Below are positions 1 through 7,285 of a stretch of DNA of 18,328 nt, piece by piece. Numbering within the stretch: position 1 is the first letter of the stretch; every line of letters begins with the position of its first letter. Location: assembly GCA_900550925.1 (NCBI GenBank), contig URTU01000032.1, forward strand, positions 1 to 18,328. Direction: 5' to 3'. Source of the stretch: an uncultured Alistipes sp. (lineage in GTDB: Bacteria; Bacteroidota; Bacteroidia; Bacteroidales; Rikenellaceae). The notes under the pieces are model-generated. The model searched no databases, was not told the origin of the DNA, and worked only from the letters and a program-made list of their open reading frames with translations. A program made the translations under genes and the position numbers.

Positions 1-1349
1 ATGGCTTCTTTCTGTGCATCACGGAACTTGAATACATTGAGCAGCTTTTCTACTTCGGCTTTAACATCGGAGAATTCTTTCAGTGTCTCTTTGTCATAAT
101 CTGTAAGTTCGCCCGCAGCGGGTACTTTACCTTCGAAGTACTTCTGTGTCAATACCATCGCACGGTTCACAAAGTTACCGTAGACCGCTACCAATTCGTT
201 GTTATTGCGTGCCTGGAAGTCTTTCCAGGTAAAGTCGTTGTCCTTGGTTTCGGGTGCATTGGCTGTCAATACATAACGCAATACGTCCTGTTTCCCGGGG
301 AAGTCTTCCAGATACTCGTGTAACCACACTGCCCAGTTGCGTGAAGTGGATATTTTGTCTCCTTCCAGATTCAGAAATTCGTTGCTCGGTACATTATCCG
401 GCAAGATATAGCTGCCTTCAGCTTTCAGCATAGCCGGAAATACGATGCAGTGAAATACGATATTATCTTTTCCGATAAAGTGAACCAGACGGGTTTCGGG
501 ATCTTTCCACCAGGCTTCCCATGAATCGGGAAGCAGTTCTTTTGTATTGGATATGTAACCGATTGGTGCATCGAACCATACGTAGAGAACTTTACCTTCA
601 GCACCCTCTACCGGAACAGGAATCCCCCAGTCGAGGTCACGGCTGACGGCGCGGGGCTGGAGGCCCTGGTCGAGCCAGCTTTTGCACTGTCCGTACACGT
701 TAGGTTTCCACTCCTTGTGGTCTTCAAGAATCCATTTACGCAGGAATGGTTCGTGCTTGTCGAGCGGCAGGTACCAGTGACGGGTCTCGCGCATGACGAG
801 TTTCGAACCCGAGATAGCGCTTTTCGGGTCGATCAGGTCGGTAGCATTGAGTGTCGATCCGCACTTTTCGCACTGGTCTCCGTATGCGCGTTCGTACCCG
901 CACTTGGGGCATGTGCCTACGATATATCGGTCGGCGAGGAATGTTTTGGCCTCCTCGTCATAGTATTGCATTGAGGTTGCTTCGGTGAACTCACCCTTGT
1001 CGTAGAGGGTGCGGAAGAAGTCCGAAGCGGTTTTGGCATGAGTCGGGGATGTCGTGCGGGAGTATATGTCGAACGACATTCCGAGGCGTTCGAACGATGA
1101 TTTGATCAGTGCGTGATATTTGTCGACGATAACCTGCGGCGATACGCCCTCTTTGCGGGCCTTAATGGTTATAGGTACTCCGTGTTCATCGCTTCCGCAG
1201 ACCGAAATTACATCGGCGCCGCGTTGGCGGAGGTAACGCACGTATATGTCTGAAGGGATATATACTCCGGCCAAGTGGCCTATATGTACCGGGCCGTTTG
1301 CGTATGGCAGGGCCGAAGTGACGAGATATCGTTTGAACTCCTTTTTCAT
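1..1349 (-). CDS. metG: Methionyl-tRNA synthetase, C-terminal part cut by window edge
   Basis: Class I aminoacyl-tRNA synthetase that charges tRNA-Met with methionine in the cytoplasm. The first 449 codons are present and the frame runs off the left edge. The ATG at 1349 starts MKKEFKRYLVTSALPYANG. The ATP-binding HIGH signature is at residues 22-25. A zinc knuckle is formed by Cys147, Cys150, Cys160 and Cys163. The second ATP-binding signature reads KISTS at residues 332-336 instead of the textbook KMSKS, followed by RNWAVW, a form I associate with Bacteroidota and archaeal-type MetRS. Family members in this phylum usually have about 680-700 residues, so the anticodon-binding and C-terminal tRNA-binding parts lie mostly outside. 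It is preceded by ndk on the same strand with a 147-base gap that holds a possible promoter of its own. Identity is certain. Confidence 0.97.
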   Translation of the reverse strand, partial: MKKEFKRYLVTSALPYANGPVHIGHLAGVYIPSDIYVRYLRQRGADVISVCGSDEHGVPITIKARKEGVSPQVIVDKYHALIKSSFERLGMSFDIYSRTTSPTHAKTASDFFRTLYDKGEFTEATSMQYYDEEAKTFLADRYIVGTCPKCGYERAYGDQCEKCGSTLNATDLIDPKSAISGSKLVMRETRHWYLPLDKHEPFLRKWILEDHKEWKPNVYGQCKSWLDQGLQPRAVSRDLDWGIPVPVEGAEGKVLYVWFDAPIGYISNTKELLPDSWEAWWKDPETRLVHFIGKDNIVFHCIVFPAMLKAEGSYILPDNVPSNEFLNLEGDKISTSRNWAVWLHEYLEDFPGKQDVLRYVLTANAPETKDNDFTWKDFQARNNNELVAVYGNFVNRAMVLTQKYFEGKVPAAGELTDYDKETLKEFSDVKAEVEKLLNVFKFRDAQKEA

Positions 1350-1378
1350 CTTGATGGTATATATGCTGATTTAAAGGG

Positions 1379-1386
1379 CAAAGTTA
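1379..1386 (-). promoter_or_regulatory. Putative -7 promoter element of metG
   Basis: The minus strand reads TAACTTTG, matching the Bacteroidota -7 consensus TAnnTTTG. It ends 29 bases upstream of the metG ATG. I see no good -33 TTG at 19-21 bases upstream, so strength is uncertain. It suggests that metG can be transcribed separately from ndk. Confidence 0.5.
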
Positions 1387-1433
1387 CTAAATAAATTGTT
1401 AGGATGCAGTCGGGATGATGATTTTTTGGCAAT

Positions 1434-1463
1434 AAAAGGGCTGGCCGCACGCTGATGAGCGGC
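1434..1463 (-). terminator. Weak hairpin after ndk, possible terminator
   Basis: On the minus strand, downstream of the ndk stop, GCCGC (1463-1459) pairs with GCGGC (1448-1444) around a 10-base loop, followed by cagccc and a short T run (1437-1434). The stem is only 5 base pairs and the T run has 4, so this is at best a weak terminator between ndk and metG. Confidence 0.3.
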
Positions 1464-1496
1464 TTTTCATGCGTGGGTTTGTTGCGAAGGGTTGTT

Positions 1497-1931
1497 TCAG
1501 TCGTTGTAGTCGACGATTATTATCTCGTCGTCGGAGAAGAAACGGGCGGCTTCGATTGCGGCATTTTCGTCGCTGTCGGAGGCGTGGATGGCATTGTGCT
1601 GGACATCCTCACCGTACAGGCGCCGGATGGTTCCTTCGGCGGCCTTTGCGGGGTCGGTGCTTCCGACTACGCGGCGGAGTTCGGCCACGGCATTTTCGCG
1701 TTCGAGAGCGGCCACGACGATCGGGCCGGATGTCATGAAATCGATCAGTGACGGGAAGAAAGGTTTGCCGCGGTGCACGTCATAGAATTTTTCGGCCTGG
1801 TTTCTCGAGAGGCAGATATATTTCATAGCACGGATCTTGAAACCTTCACGGATGAGATGGTCGATTATTTTGCCGGTATTTCCGGCGCCGACGGCATTTG
1901 GCTTGATGATGGTAAATGTGCGGTTATTCAT
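1497..1931 (-). CDS. ndk: Nucleoside diphosphate kinase
   Basis: Cytoplasmic enzyme that transfers the gamma phosphate from ATP to other nucleoside diphosphates through a phosphohistidine. The 144-residue length is normal for the family. The N-terminal strand RTFTIIKPNAV carries the conserved Lys10. The active-site motif NAIHASDS gives the phosphorylated histidine as His116, with alanine where many homologues have glycine. The ATG at 1931 is the only sensible start because the family begins with this strand. It lies 52 bases after the upstream beta-barrel gene on the same strand and 147 bases before metG. The bases around the start (ATTCATATTATGAAT, 1926-1940) form a small imperfect palindrome of unknown meaning. 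Confidence 0.97.
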   Translation of the reverse strand: MNNRTFTIIKPNAVGAGNTGKIIDHLIREGFKIRAMKYICLSRNQAEKFYDVHRGKPFFPSLIDFMTSGPIVVAALERENAVAELRRVVGSTDPAKAAEGTIRRLYGEDVQHNAIHASDSDENAAIEAARFFSDDEIIIVDYND

Positions 1932-1983
1932 ATTATGAATTGTTTTTCAGATGTTTTCAGTGTGTGGTTATTGCGTCGACGGT

Positions 1984-2622
1984 TCAGAACTTGTACCCGG
2001 TCCATATCGATAGCGAAATGTTTCTTAGAGATTTTCCAAGGAAGAAACGGTCGTCGTATGATCTCGAAAGGGTTGTGAAACCGAACTGGTAGTCGGCACC
2101 GAAACCGAATGCTCCGATTTCGAACGCCACAGAAAATTCTAAGCCGGAGTCGAACCGTTTGAGTCCGTTTTTTCCGAATATGGATCTTGGCATTGCCTCG
2201 ACCAGAGTCGTTTGCATGTTGTCATACCATACTGTTGGTATTGTACCATGAATTCTTCCGGCGATTCCGTATGCGAAATATGGTCCGGCGGCGAAGTTGA
2301 ATGCCAGTGATGATCCGATTGGAATACGGGCATTTAGCATTACGGGCAGTTCGAGATAATATTGGCGGGCATTTGATTTTTCGCCGAAAATCATGTCGAT
2401 TTTTGCACCTTTGGCGGAGAATGTGAGAGATGGTTGCAATGAGAGTACCCACACGAGTTTGAAAGATCGGGCGACGCCGACTTCATATCCGGTGAGCATC
2501 CTGGTAGAGATGTAGCCGTCCCATCGGCTGCGGTTGATGCCGGCTTTGATCTGCCAGGCATTCTGTGCGTACGCTCCGAAGGAAAATAATGTCATGAGAG
2601 CGATCAGTGCAATTCGTTTCAT
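1984..2622 (-). CDS. Small outer-membrane beta-barrel protein (PorT-like)
   Basis: A 212-residue exported protein. Residues 1-19 form a signal peptide (MKRIALIALM..., likely cut after AYA and before Gln20). The mature part alternates hydrophobic and polar residues with many Tyr, Phe and Gly, and ends in WTGYKF, as expected of an outer-membrane barrel whose last strand ends in an aromatic residue. It resembles the generic Bacteroidota outer-membrane beta-barrel family of about 200 residues (PorT-like, OMP_b-brl_2). It may be an 8-strand barrel, but I did not assign strands individually. No specific function can be read. It sits between rluD (98 bases upstream) and ndk (52 bases downstream) on the same strand and is the only envelope gene in this part of the run. 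I see no TAnnTTTG element upstream. Confidence 0.85.
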   Translation of the reverse strand: MKRIALIALMTLFSFGAYAQNAWQIKAGINRSRWDGYISTRMLTGYEVGVARSFKLVWVLSLQPSLTFSAKGAKIDMIFGEKSNARQYYLELPVMLNARIPIGSSLAFNFAAGPYFAYGIAGRIHGTIPTVWYDNMQTTLVEAMPRSIFGKNGLKRFDSGLEFSVAFEIGAFGFGADYQFGFTTLSRSYDDRFFLGKSLRNISLSIWTGYKF

Positions 2623-2695
2623 ATGTGAGGCTGAGTTTTAAGGTTGGTTCAGTATTTTTATCGGTTTTCGGGCCGTGAGTGTTCGGAGATGCTGT

Positions 2696-2716
2696 GGCGG
2701 CAGTTTCAGTGCCGCC
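2696..2716 (-). other. Perfect 7-bp hairpin just after rluD
   Basis: GGCGGCA and TGCCGCC flank a 7-base loop, beginning 4 bases after the rluD stop on the minus strand. There is no T run after it, so it is not a standard intrinsic terminator. It could be an RNA 3' end protector, an attenuator ahead of the beta-barrel gene, or chance in GC-rich DNA. Confidence 0.4.
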
Positions 2717-2720
2717 CGGA

Positions 2721-3788
2721 TCAGTCGCGGTTGATGTGAGCGGCATACGTCTCCCAACGCTCGATAACCGTTTTGAAGTCTTCGGGCAGCTCGCTGTTGA
2801 AACAGATCTGCTTGCCGGTCGAGGGGTGTATGAACCCGAGTGTTCGGGCATGCAGGGCATGTCGGGGCATTATGGCGAAACAGTTTTCGATGAATTGCCT
2901 GTATTTCGAGAATGTGGTACCCTTGAGTATGCGGTCTCCGCCGTATCGTTCGTCGTTGAAAAGCGGGTGCCCGATATGCTCCATGTGGACTCGGATCTGA
3001 TGGGTGCGACCGGTTTCGAGCTGGCATTCGATCAGGGTTACATATCCGAATCGTTTGAGTACACGCCAGTGTGTTACGGCATGTTTGCCTTCGGAGCCGT
3101 CGGGGTATACGGCCATCTTGAGACGGTCGCTTCGGCTTCGGCCGATATTTCCGACAATTGTACCCTGGTCCTGGTCGAAATTTCCCCAGACCAGAGCGGT
3201 ATATTGCCGGATAATGGTGTGGTCGAAGAACTGTTTTGCCAGACGGGCGTGAGCGAGTTCATTTTTTGCGACCACGAGCAGTCCGGAGGTATTCTTGTCG
3301 ATACGGTGGATAAGTCCGGCCCGCATGTCTCCCTGCTGGAATAGCGGGGTATTCTGCAGGTAGTATGTCAGGGCGTTGACCAGCGTTCCGCTGTAATTCC
3401 CGTGACCGGGGTGCACAACCATTCCAGCCGGTTTATTGACTATTATTATGTCGTTGTCCTCGTAGACGATATCGAGCGGGATATTTTCGGGAATGATTTC
3501 GACCTCACGTTTCGGGTATGGCATGACGATCGATATCCGGTCGAAAGGTTTGACGCGGTAGTTCGATTTTACGGGGCGGCCGTTTACGAGGATATTTCCG
3601 TTGTCGGCGGCGGTCTGGAGGCGGTTTCGCGAACAGTGCTCCATGCGTACGGTGAGGTATTTGTCGATACGCATCATGGCCTGTCCGCGGTCGACCGTCA
3701 GAGCGAAATGTTCGTACAGTTCGTCGTTCTGGTCGCTGCCGTCAGTCTCCTCATCGAGCAATATGTCATCGTCATAGATCTCTGCCAT
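2721..3788 (-). CDS. rluD: RluD-type 23S rRNA pseudouridine synthase
   Basis: Converts uridines of 23S rRNA to pseudouridine (helix 69 in the E. coli RluD case; the target here is inferred). With the start at 3788 the protein has 355 residues: an acidic N-terminal tail (MAEIYDDDILLDEETDG), an S4 RNA-binding domain at about residues 37-90, and the RluA-family catalytic domain. The catalytic signature HRIDKNTSG is at 161-169 with the nucleophile Asp164. The later family motif LETGRTHQIRVHM is also present. An upstream ATG-type start at 3914 would add 42 low-complexity residues and overlap the PASTA gene by 74 bases, so I reject it. It follows the PASTA gene by 52 bases. A PASTA-rluD pairing is one I recall from other Bacteroidota. 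Confidence 0.95.
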   Translation of the reverse strand: MAEIYDDDILLDEETDGSDQNDELYEHFALTVDRGQAMMRIDKYLTVRMEHCSRNRLQTAADNGNILVNGRPVKSNYRVKPFDRISIVMPYPKREVEIIPENIPLDIVYEDNDIIIVNKPAGMVVHPGHGNYSGTLVNALTYYLQNTPLFQQGDMRAGLIHRIDKNTSGLLVVAKNELAHARLAKQFFDHTIIRQYTALVWGNFDQDQGTIVGNIGRSRSDRLKMAVYPDGSEGKHAVTHWRVLKRFGYVTLIECQLETGRTHQIRVHMEHIGHPLFNDERYGGDRILKGTTFSKYRQFIENCFAIMPRHALHARTLGFIHPSTGKQICFNSELPEDFKTVIERWETYAAHINRD

Positions 3789-3840
3789 AAGGCCGAAACT
3801 TGTCTGGTTGGAATTGTTTGAAGGGGTGGCGAATGTGTCG

Positions 3841-4821
3841 TCAGTCGAAGAAAGTCTCTTCGTCGTCGGTCGTTGTGGGACTGTCGGAGAGTTGGTCGGA
3901 GTCGGGTTGAGCATCCAGTTCGGCCTGTTTCCGGGCCGCCTCGATCACCATGAGCGAATCGGTTATCTGGGTTCTGCGCAACTGGTTTTCAGCCTCGGCC
4001 TGGCGGGCCTTCCTGTCGGATAGCGAACTCTCCTTGTCTATTTTGTCCTGATCGAGAGTGAGCCGCAGGTCGACCCTTTGGCCGAGAGTCAGGATCTTGT
4101 TCTGGCCGGGGGACTGGAAATATACTCTGGCATCCTTTCGGTCGAGTACGCCTATCTCCTTGTCGAAATCAACGTTCCCGACATTGAGACCGACCTCCCA
4201 GAGGCGGCTTTTGGCCTCCTTTAGGGGGAATCCTATGACTTTCGGGACCGATACGGCGGCCTCTTCGGGGGCGATCCCGACCACGAGTGTAATGCCGGAT
4301 CCGGCTTCTATTTCGAGGTTGTCGTTTTTGGAGATTACGCGGTCATGGAAACGCTCCTCGAGGACATAGTTTGTCGCCATGTCGGGCCGGTATATCAGTT
4401 CGGCTATTTCGAGGCCGGCTACTTCGAGGTTGTTTTTTGCCTGGCGGAGCGAATAACCTGTTACGTATGGGACCGCGACTTTACGCTGTGCGAAAGAGTT
4501 GATGGTGACATATACCTTTCGGCCGGGTTTTACGTCGACCTGAGGTTTTGGGTTCTGTTCGAGGACGATTCCGCCGTCGTAGACGGGTACGTAGAGCGAA
4601 TCGTTCACGATGATTTCGAGTTTGTGTTTTTTGGCCATGTGCATGGCGTCGCCGATTGTGACGCCGGTGAAATCCGGGACCTGGCAACGGGCTCCGTGAC
4701 GGGTTCCGAGCTGCATGAGATAGTGTGCGGCGACGAGGATTACGATCACCGTGAGGATGATCTTGACCAGGGCCGAGAGCAGCGGCGAGTTGTGGATTGC
4801 TGAGTATATTTTCTTGAGCAT
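3841..4821 (-). CDS. Membrane-anchored three-PASTA-domain protein, no kinase
   Basis: A 326-residue protein with a short cytoplasmic N-terminus, one membrane helix (about residues 15-36), then three consecutive PASTA domains at about 45-110, 114-183 and 190-258. Each opens with a VP(x)(V/F)xG-like segment and contains the LxxAGL/VGL-type helix. The C-terminus (about 259-326) is charged, probably helical or coiled, and ends in an acidic tail (DDEETFFD). PASTA domains in other phyla bind muropeptides or beta-lactams on Ser/Thr kinases and penicillin-binding proteins. Here neither a kinase nor a transpeptidase domain is present, so a periplasmic peptidoglycan-sensing or scaffolding role is inference. 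I chose the ATG at 4821; a start at 4923 would overlap the permease gene by 41 bases and add residues before the helix. It lies between the Lpt-type permease and rluD. Confidence 0.88.
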   Translation of the reverse strand: MLKKIYSAIHNSPLLSALVKIILTVIVILVAAHYLMQLGTRHGARCQVPDFTGVTIGDAMHMAKKHKLEIIVNDSLYVPVYDGGIVLEQNPKPQVDVKPGRKVYVTINSFAQRKVAVPYVTGYSLRQAKNNLEVAGLEIAELIYRPDMATNYVLEERFHDRVISKNDNLEIEAGSGITLVVGIAPEEAAVSVPKVIGFPLKEAKSRLWEVGLNVGNVDFDKEIGVLDRKDARVYFQSPGQNKILTLGQRVDLRLTLDQDKIDKESSLSDRKARQAEAENQLRRTQITDSLMVIEAARKQAELDAQPDSDQLSDSPTTTDDEETFFD

Positions 4822-4882
4822 GGTTTGGGGTATGTTTCGTAACAGTGATTCGTTTTGTTTGTATTTTCCAGTCTTCAGGGGG

Positions 4883-5980
4883 TTATTTTGGAGCGTTTCG
4901 GTACAGGAATACGGCAATGACAAGGTATATTAGGTTTGGGATCCAGACCGAGAATCCGGCGGGCAGGACCCCGCTCTTTGCAAACTCTTCGAAGAACCTG
5001 CCGAAGAGGATGTATGAGAAACAGAGAGTTATACCGATTCCGATATGGAGACCGGTACCGCCCCGGACCTTTCGTGAAGAGAGCGAAACGCCGATCAGAG
5101 TCAGTATGAATGTCGATATCGGGTATGCGTAACGGGTATGTCGTTCGACCTCGAACAGGCCGATCATGTCGGAACCCTTTTCGCGCTGTTGGCGGATGAA
5201 GTGGTTCAGTTCGCCGATTTTCATGGTTTTGATCAGTTCGTTGACGCGGCCCAGTTCCGTAGCGTCGAGGTTGATCAGGGTATCGAGGTTTCGGTGCTGG
5301 GTGAATCGTTCGTTGTGGAGCGAATCGAACTCGCGGGTGGTATATCTGTCGGCGGTCCAGTGTTTTGTTTCGGGGTCGAACTTGACTTCGGCAGCTTCGA
5401 GCGAGGCGACCATTTCGTTTCCGTCGAAGTGCTCGAGGGCAAAGAACGAAGCGCGTTGCGAAGTGCCGGAGTAACCTCTGATGTATGCGAATACGCCGGG
5501 TTCGATCTGCCGGTATATATGCCTGTCGTACTGGATGTTCTGGCGCTTCTTGATATACTTGGCCTCGAATGCGACCTGTTTTGTGTTTGTGACCGGGATG
5601 ACGAACAGGTTGAGCACGAGCGACAATGTGGCGATGATCGTTGCGCCGATGAAGTATGGCCACATTAGACGCAGGAAACTGACACCGCTTGAGAGTATGG
5701 CCGTTATTTCGGTCTGGTAGGCCATTTTTGAGGTGAAGAAAATGACGGCAATGAAAGTGAACAGACCGCTGAACTTGTTTATGAAGAACGGGATGAAGTT
5801 GGCGTAGTATTGCAACAGGATGGCCTTGAGGGGGGCCTTGAGTTCGAAGAAGTCGTCGGCATGCTCGGCCCAGTCGACCACCACCACGATCACGATGATC
5901 AGAGCAATGGCGAAGAAGTACGTTCCGAGGAACTTACGGATTATGTATCGGTCGAGTATTTTGAGCCCTGGGTTTTTCAT
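4883..5980 (-). CDS. LptF/LptG-family (YjgP/YjgQ) lipopolysaccharide export permease
   Basis: Inner-membrane subunit of the ABC exporter that extracts lipopolysaccharide and passes it to the periplasmic bridge (role by family). The protein has 365 residues: three helices at about 17-36, 60-82 and 103-130, a periplasmic beta-jellyroll-like domain of about 150 residues, then three helices at about 286-300, 310-328 and 342-360. The motif GVSFLRLMWP after the second helix and the C-terminal SSRKVRGGTG loop are typical. I use the ATG at 5980 because it is 11 bases after the tgt stop; the upstream alternative at 6034 would overlap tgt by 43 bases. The partner permease and the LptB ATPase are not in the window. 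LptF and LptG cannot be told apart from this copy alone. A tgt-permease pair is familiar in Bacteroidota. Confidence 0.92.
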   Translation of the reverse strand: MKNPGLKILDRYIIRKFLGTYFFAIALIIVIVVVVDWAEHADDFFELKAPLKAILLQYYANFIPFFINKFSGLFTFIAVIFFTSKMAYQTEITAILSSGVSFLRLMWPYFIGATIIATLSLVLNLFVIPVTNTKQVAFEAKYIKKRQNIQYDRHIYRQIEPGVFAYIRGYSGTSQRASFFALEHFDGNEMVASLEAAEVKFDPETKHWTADRYTTREFDSLHNERFTQHRNLDTLINLDATELGRVNELIKTMKIGELNHFIRQQREKGSDMIGLFEVERHTRYAYPISTFILTLIGVSLSSRKVRGGTGLHIGIGITLCFSYILFGRFFEEFAKSGVLPAGFSVWIPNLIYLVIAVFLYRNAPK

Positions 5981-5991
5981 GGGGGGATAGA

Positions 5992-7122
5992 TCAGAGACG
6001 TTTGGCTAATTTTGCGACCATCATTTGTTTCCACTCTGCGAACGAGCCGTCGGCGATATGTTCGCGGGCCTGTTCCACGAGCTGCAGGTAGAATGCGACG
6101 TTATGCAGCGACGCGATCTGAGCGGCGAGCATTTCGCCGGCGATAGTCAGATGGCGGAGGTATGCTTTGGAGTAAGTATGGTCGACGAAACTTGTTCCGT
6201 TTGGGTCGATCGGCGAGAAGTCTTCGCGCCACTTGAGGTTTCGGATGTTGATAATTCCATCCGAGGTGAATAGCATACCGTTGCGACCGTTTCGGGTAGG
6301 CATTACGCAGTCGAACATGTCGACGCCGCGGTCGATTGCCTCGAGGATGTTTACGGGAGTCCCGACGCCCATGAGGTATCTTGGGCGGTCTTTTGGGAGG
6401 ATAGCGTTTACGACCTCGATCATACGGTACATGACATCGGTCGGTTCTCCGACGGCGAGGCCTCCGATAGCATACCCTTCGGCATCGAACTGCATTGCGA
6501 AGCGAGCGGCCTGTTCACGCAGGTCGGCGTATGCGCAACCCTGAACGATCGGGAATAGGGTTTGGGAATGTCCGTATTTAGGCTGAGTCTGGTTGAATCG
6601 GTTGAAGCACCGTTCGAGCCAACGCTGTGTGAGAGCGAGCGATTTTGCGGCATACTCTTTCGGGGCGTCGCCGGGGGGACATTCGTCGAAAGCCATCATT
6701 ATGTCGGCACCGATCGTGCGTTCGATATCCATCACCTTTTCCGGGGTGAAGAGGTGTTTCGACCCGTCGATATGCGAAGCGAAACGGCAACCCTCTTCGG
6801 TGAGTTTTCGGCATGCGGCGAGTGAGAATACCTGGAACCCGCCGCTGTCGGTGAGCATTGGGCCGTCCCACGACGAGAATCGGTGTACGCCTCCGGCCTC
6901 TTCGATGACATCCATTCCTGGGCGGAGGTATAGGTGGTATGTATTGGCGAGAATAATCTTGGCATGGGCATCGTCGCGCAGGTCGCGATGGAATATGCCC
7001 TTAACACCGGCGGCGGTGCCGACGGGCATGAAAATGGGTGTCGGAATAGTTCCGTGGTCGGTTTTGATAGACCCGACGCGGGCGTTTGAGCCGGCTGTTG
7101 TATGTAGTACCTCGAATTTCAT
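5992..7122 (-). CDS. tgt: tRNA-guanine transglycosylase, zinc-ligand cysteines replaced
   Basis: Exchanges guanine 34 of GUN-anticodon tRNAs for preQ1 in queuosine synthesis. 376 residues from the ATG at 7122; a TTG nine bases further upstream is less likely. The TIM-barrel signatures are intact: TDSGGFQVFS with the catalytic base Asp92, the substrate-pocket segments DECPPGD and GGLAVGE, and FDCVMPTRNGRNG with the nucleophile equivalent Asp271. The C-terminal zinc site of the family (C-x-C-x2-C-x25-H) is altered. Aligning PIDPNGTSFVDHTYSKAYLRH to the usual segment puts Gly309, Ser311 and Asp314 where the three cysteines belong, while the histidine, His340, remains at the right spacing. Queuosine activity is therefore likely but with a metal-free or differently built subdomain. 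It is the first gene of the minus-strand run, followed 11 bases later by the permease. Confidence 0.96.
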   Translation of the reverse strand: MKFEVLHTTAGSNARVGSIKTDHGTIPTPIFMPVGTAAGVKGIFHRDLRDDAHAKIILANTYHLYLRPGMDVIEEAGGVHRFSSWDGPMLTDSGGFQVFSLAACRKLTEEGCRFASHIDGSKHLFTPEKVMDIERTIGADIMMAFDECPPGDAPKEYAAKSLALTQRWLERCFNRFNQTQPKYGHSQTLFPIVQGCAYADLREQAARFAMQFDAEGYAIGGLAVGEPTDVMYRMIEVVNAILPKDRPRYLMGVGTPVNILEAIDRGVDMFDCVMPTRNGRNGMLFTSDGIINIRNLKWREDFSPIDPNGTSFVDHTYSKAYLRHLTIAGEMLAAQIASLHNVAFYLQLVEQAREHIADGSFAEWKQMMVAKLAKRL

Positions 7123-7128
7123 TTGGAA

Positions 7129-7136
7129 CAAAGGTA
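7129..7136 (-). promoter_or_regulatory. -7 promoter element of tgt, very close to the ATG
   Basis: The minus strand reads TACCTTTG, a full match to TAnnTTTG, with only six bases between it and the tgt ATG at 7122. Transcription from this element would begin at or next to the A of the start codon, giving a leaderless or nearly leaderless mRNA. The -33 region (TTCG at 19 bases) is poor. Confidence 0.6.
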
Positions 7137-7249
7137 CATAAATTTATTGAATAGTCGAATATGGGGGCATGATTTTGCGCCGGGCGGCGATTTGCGTCAA
7201 AGGGGTTTGCGAATTTACGGCGGACGGGTCGAAGGCAGATTTTTTTTAG

Positions 7250-7257
7250 TATCTTTG
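7250..7257 (+). promoter_or_regulatory. -7 promoter element of the glycosyltransferase-sigma-rsmG unit
   Basis: TATCTTTG matches TAnnTTTG exactly and ends 28 bases before the ATG at 7286. No clear TTG is seen at the -33 position. It points away from the tgt promoter, so 7123-7285 is a divergent control region with an AT-rich core near 7136-7160. Directly before the ATG is GGAAAGG, which is purine-rich but abuts the codon, so it is not a well-spaced Shine-Dalgarno site. Confidence 0.65.
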
Positions 7258-7285
7258 CTTTTCGTATAGAAGCATTTTGGAAAGG

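Noticed and set aside
717..974. Open frame on the plus strand opposite metG
   Set aside because: It lies inside the metG zinc-knuckle region on the opposite strand and has no family resemblance.
1455..1751. Open frames on the plus strand opposite ndk
   Set aside because: They mirror the ndk codons and show no recognisable motif; ndk itself is beyond doubt.
3789..3914. Extended N-terminus for RluD from a start at 3914
   Set aside because: It would overlap the PASTA gene by 74 bases and add low-complexity residues not seen in the family; the ATG at 3788 fits.
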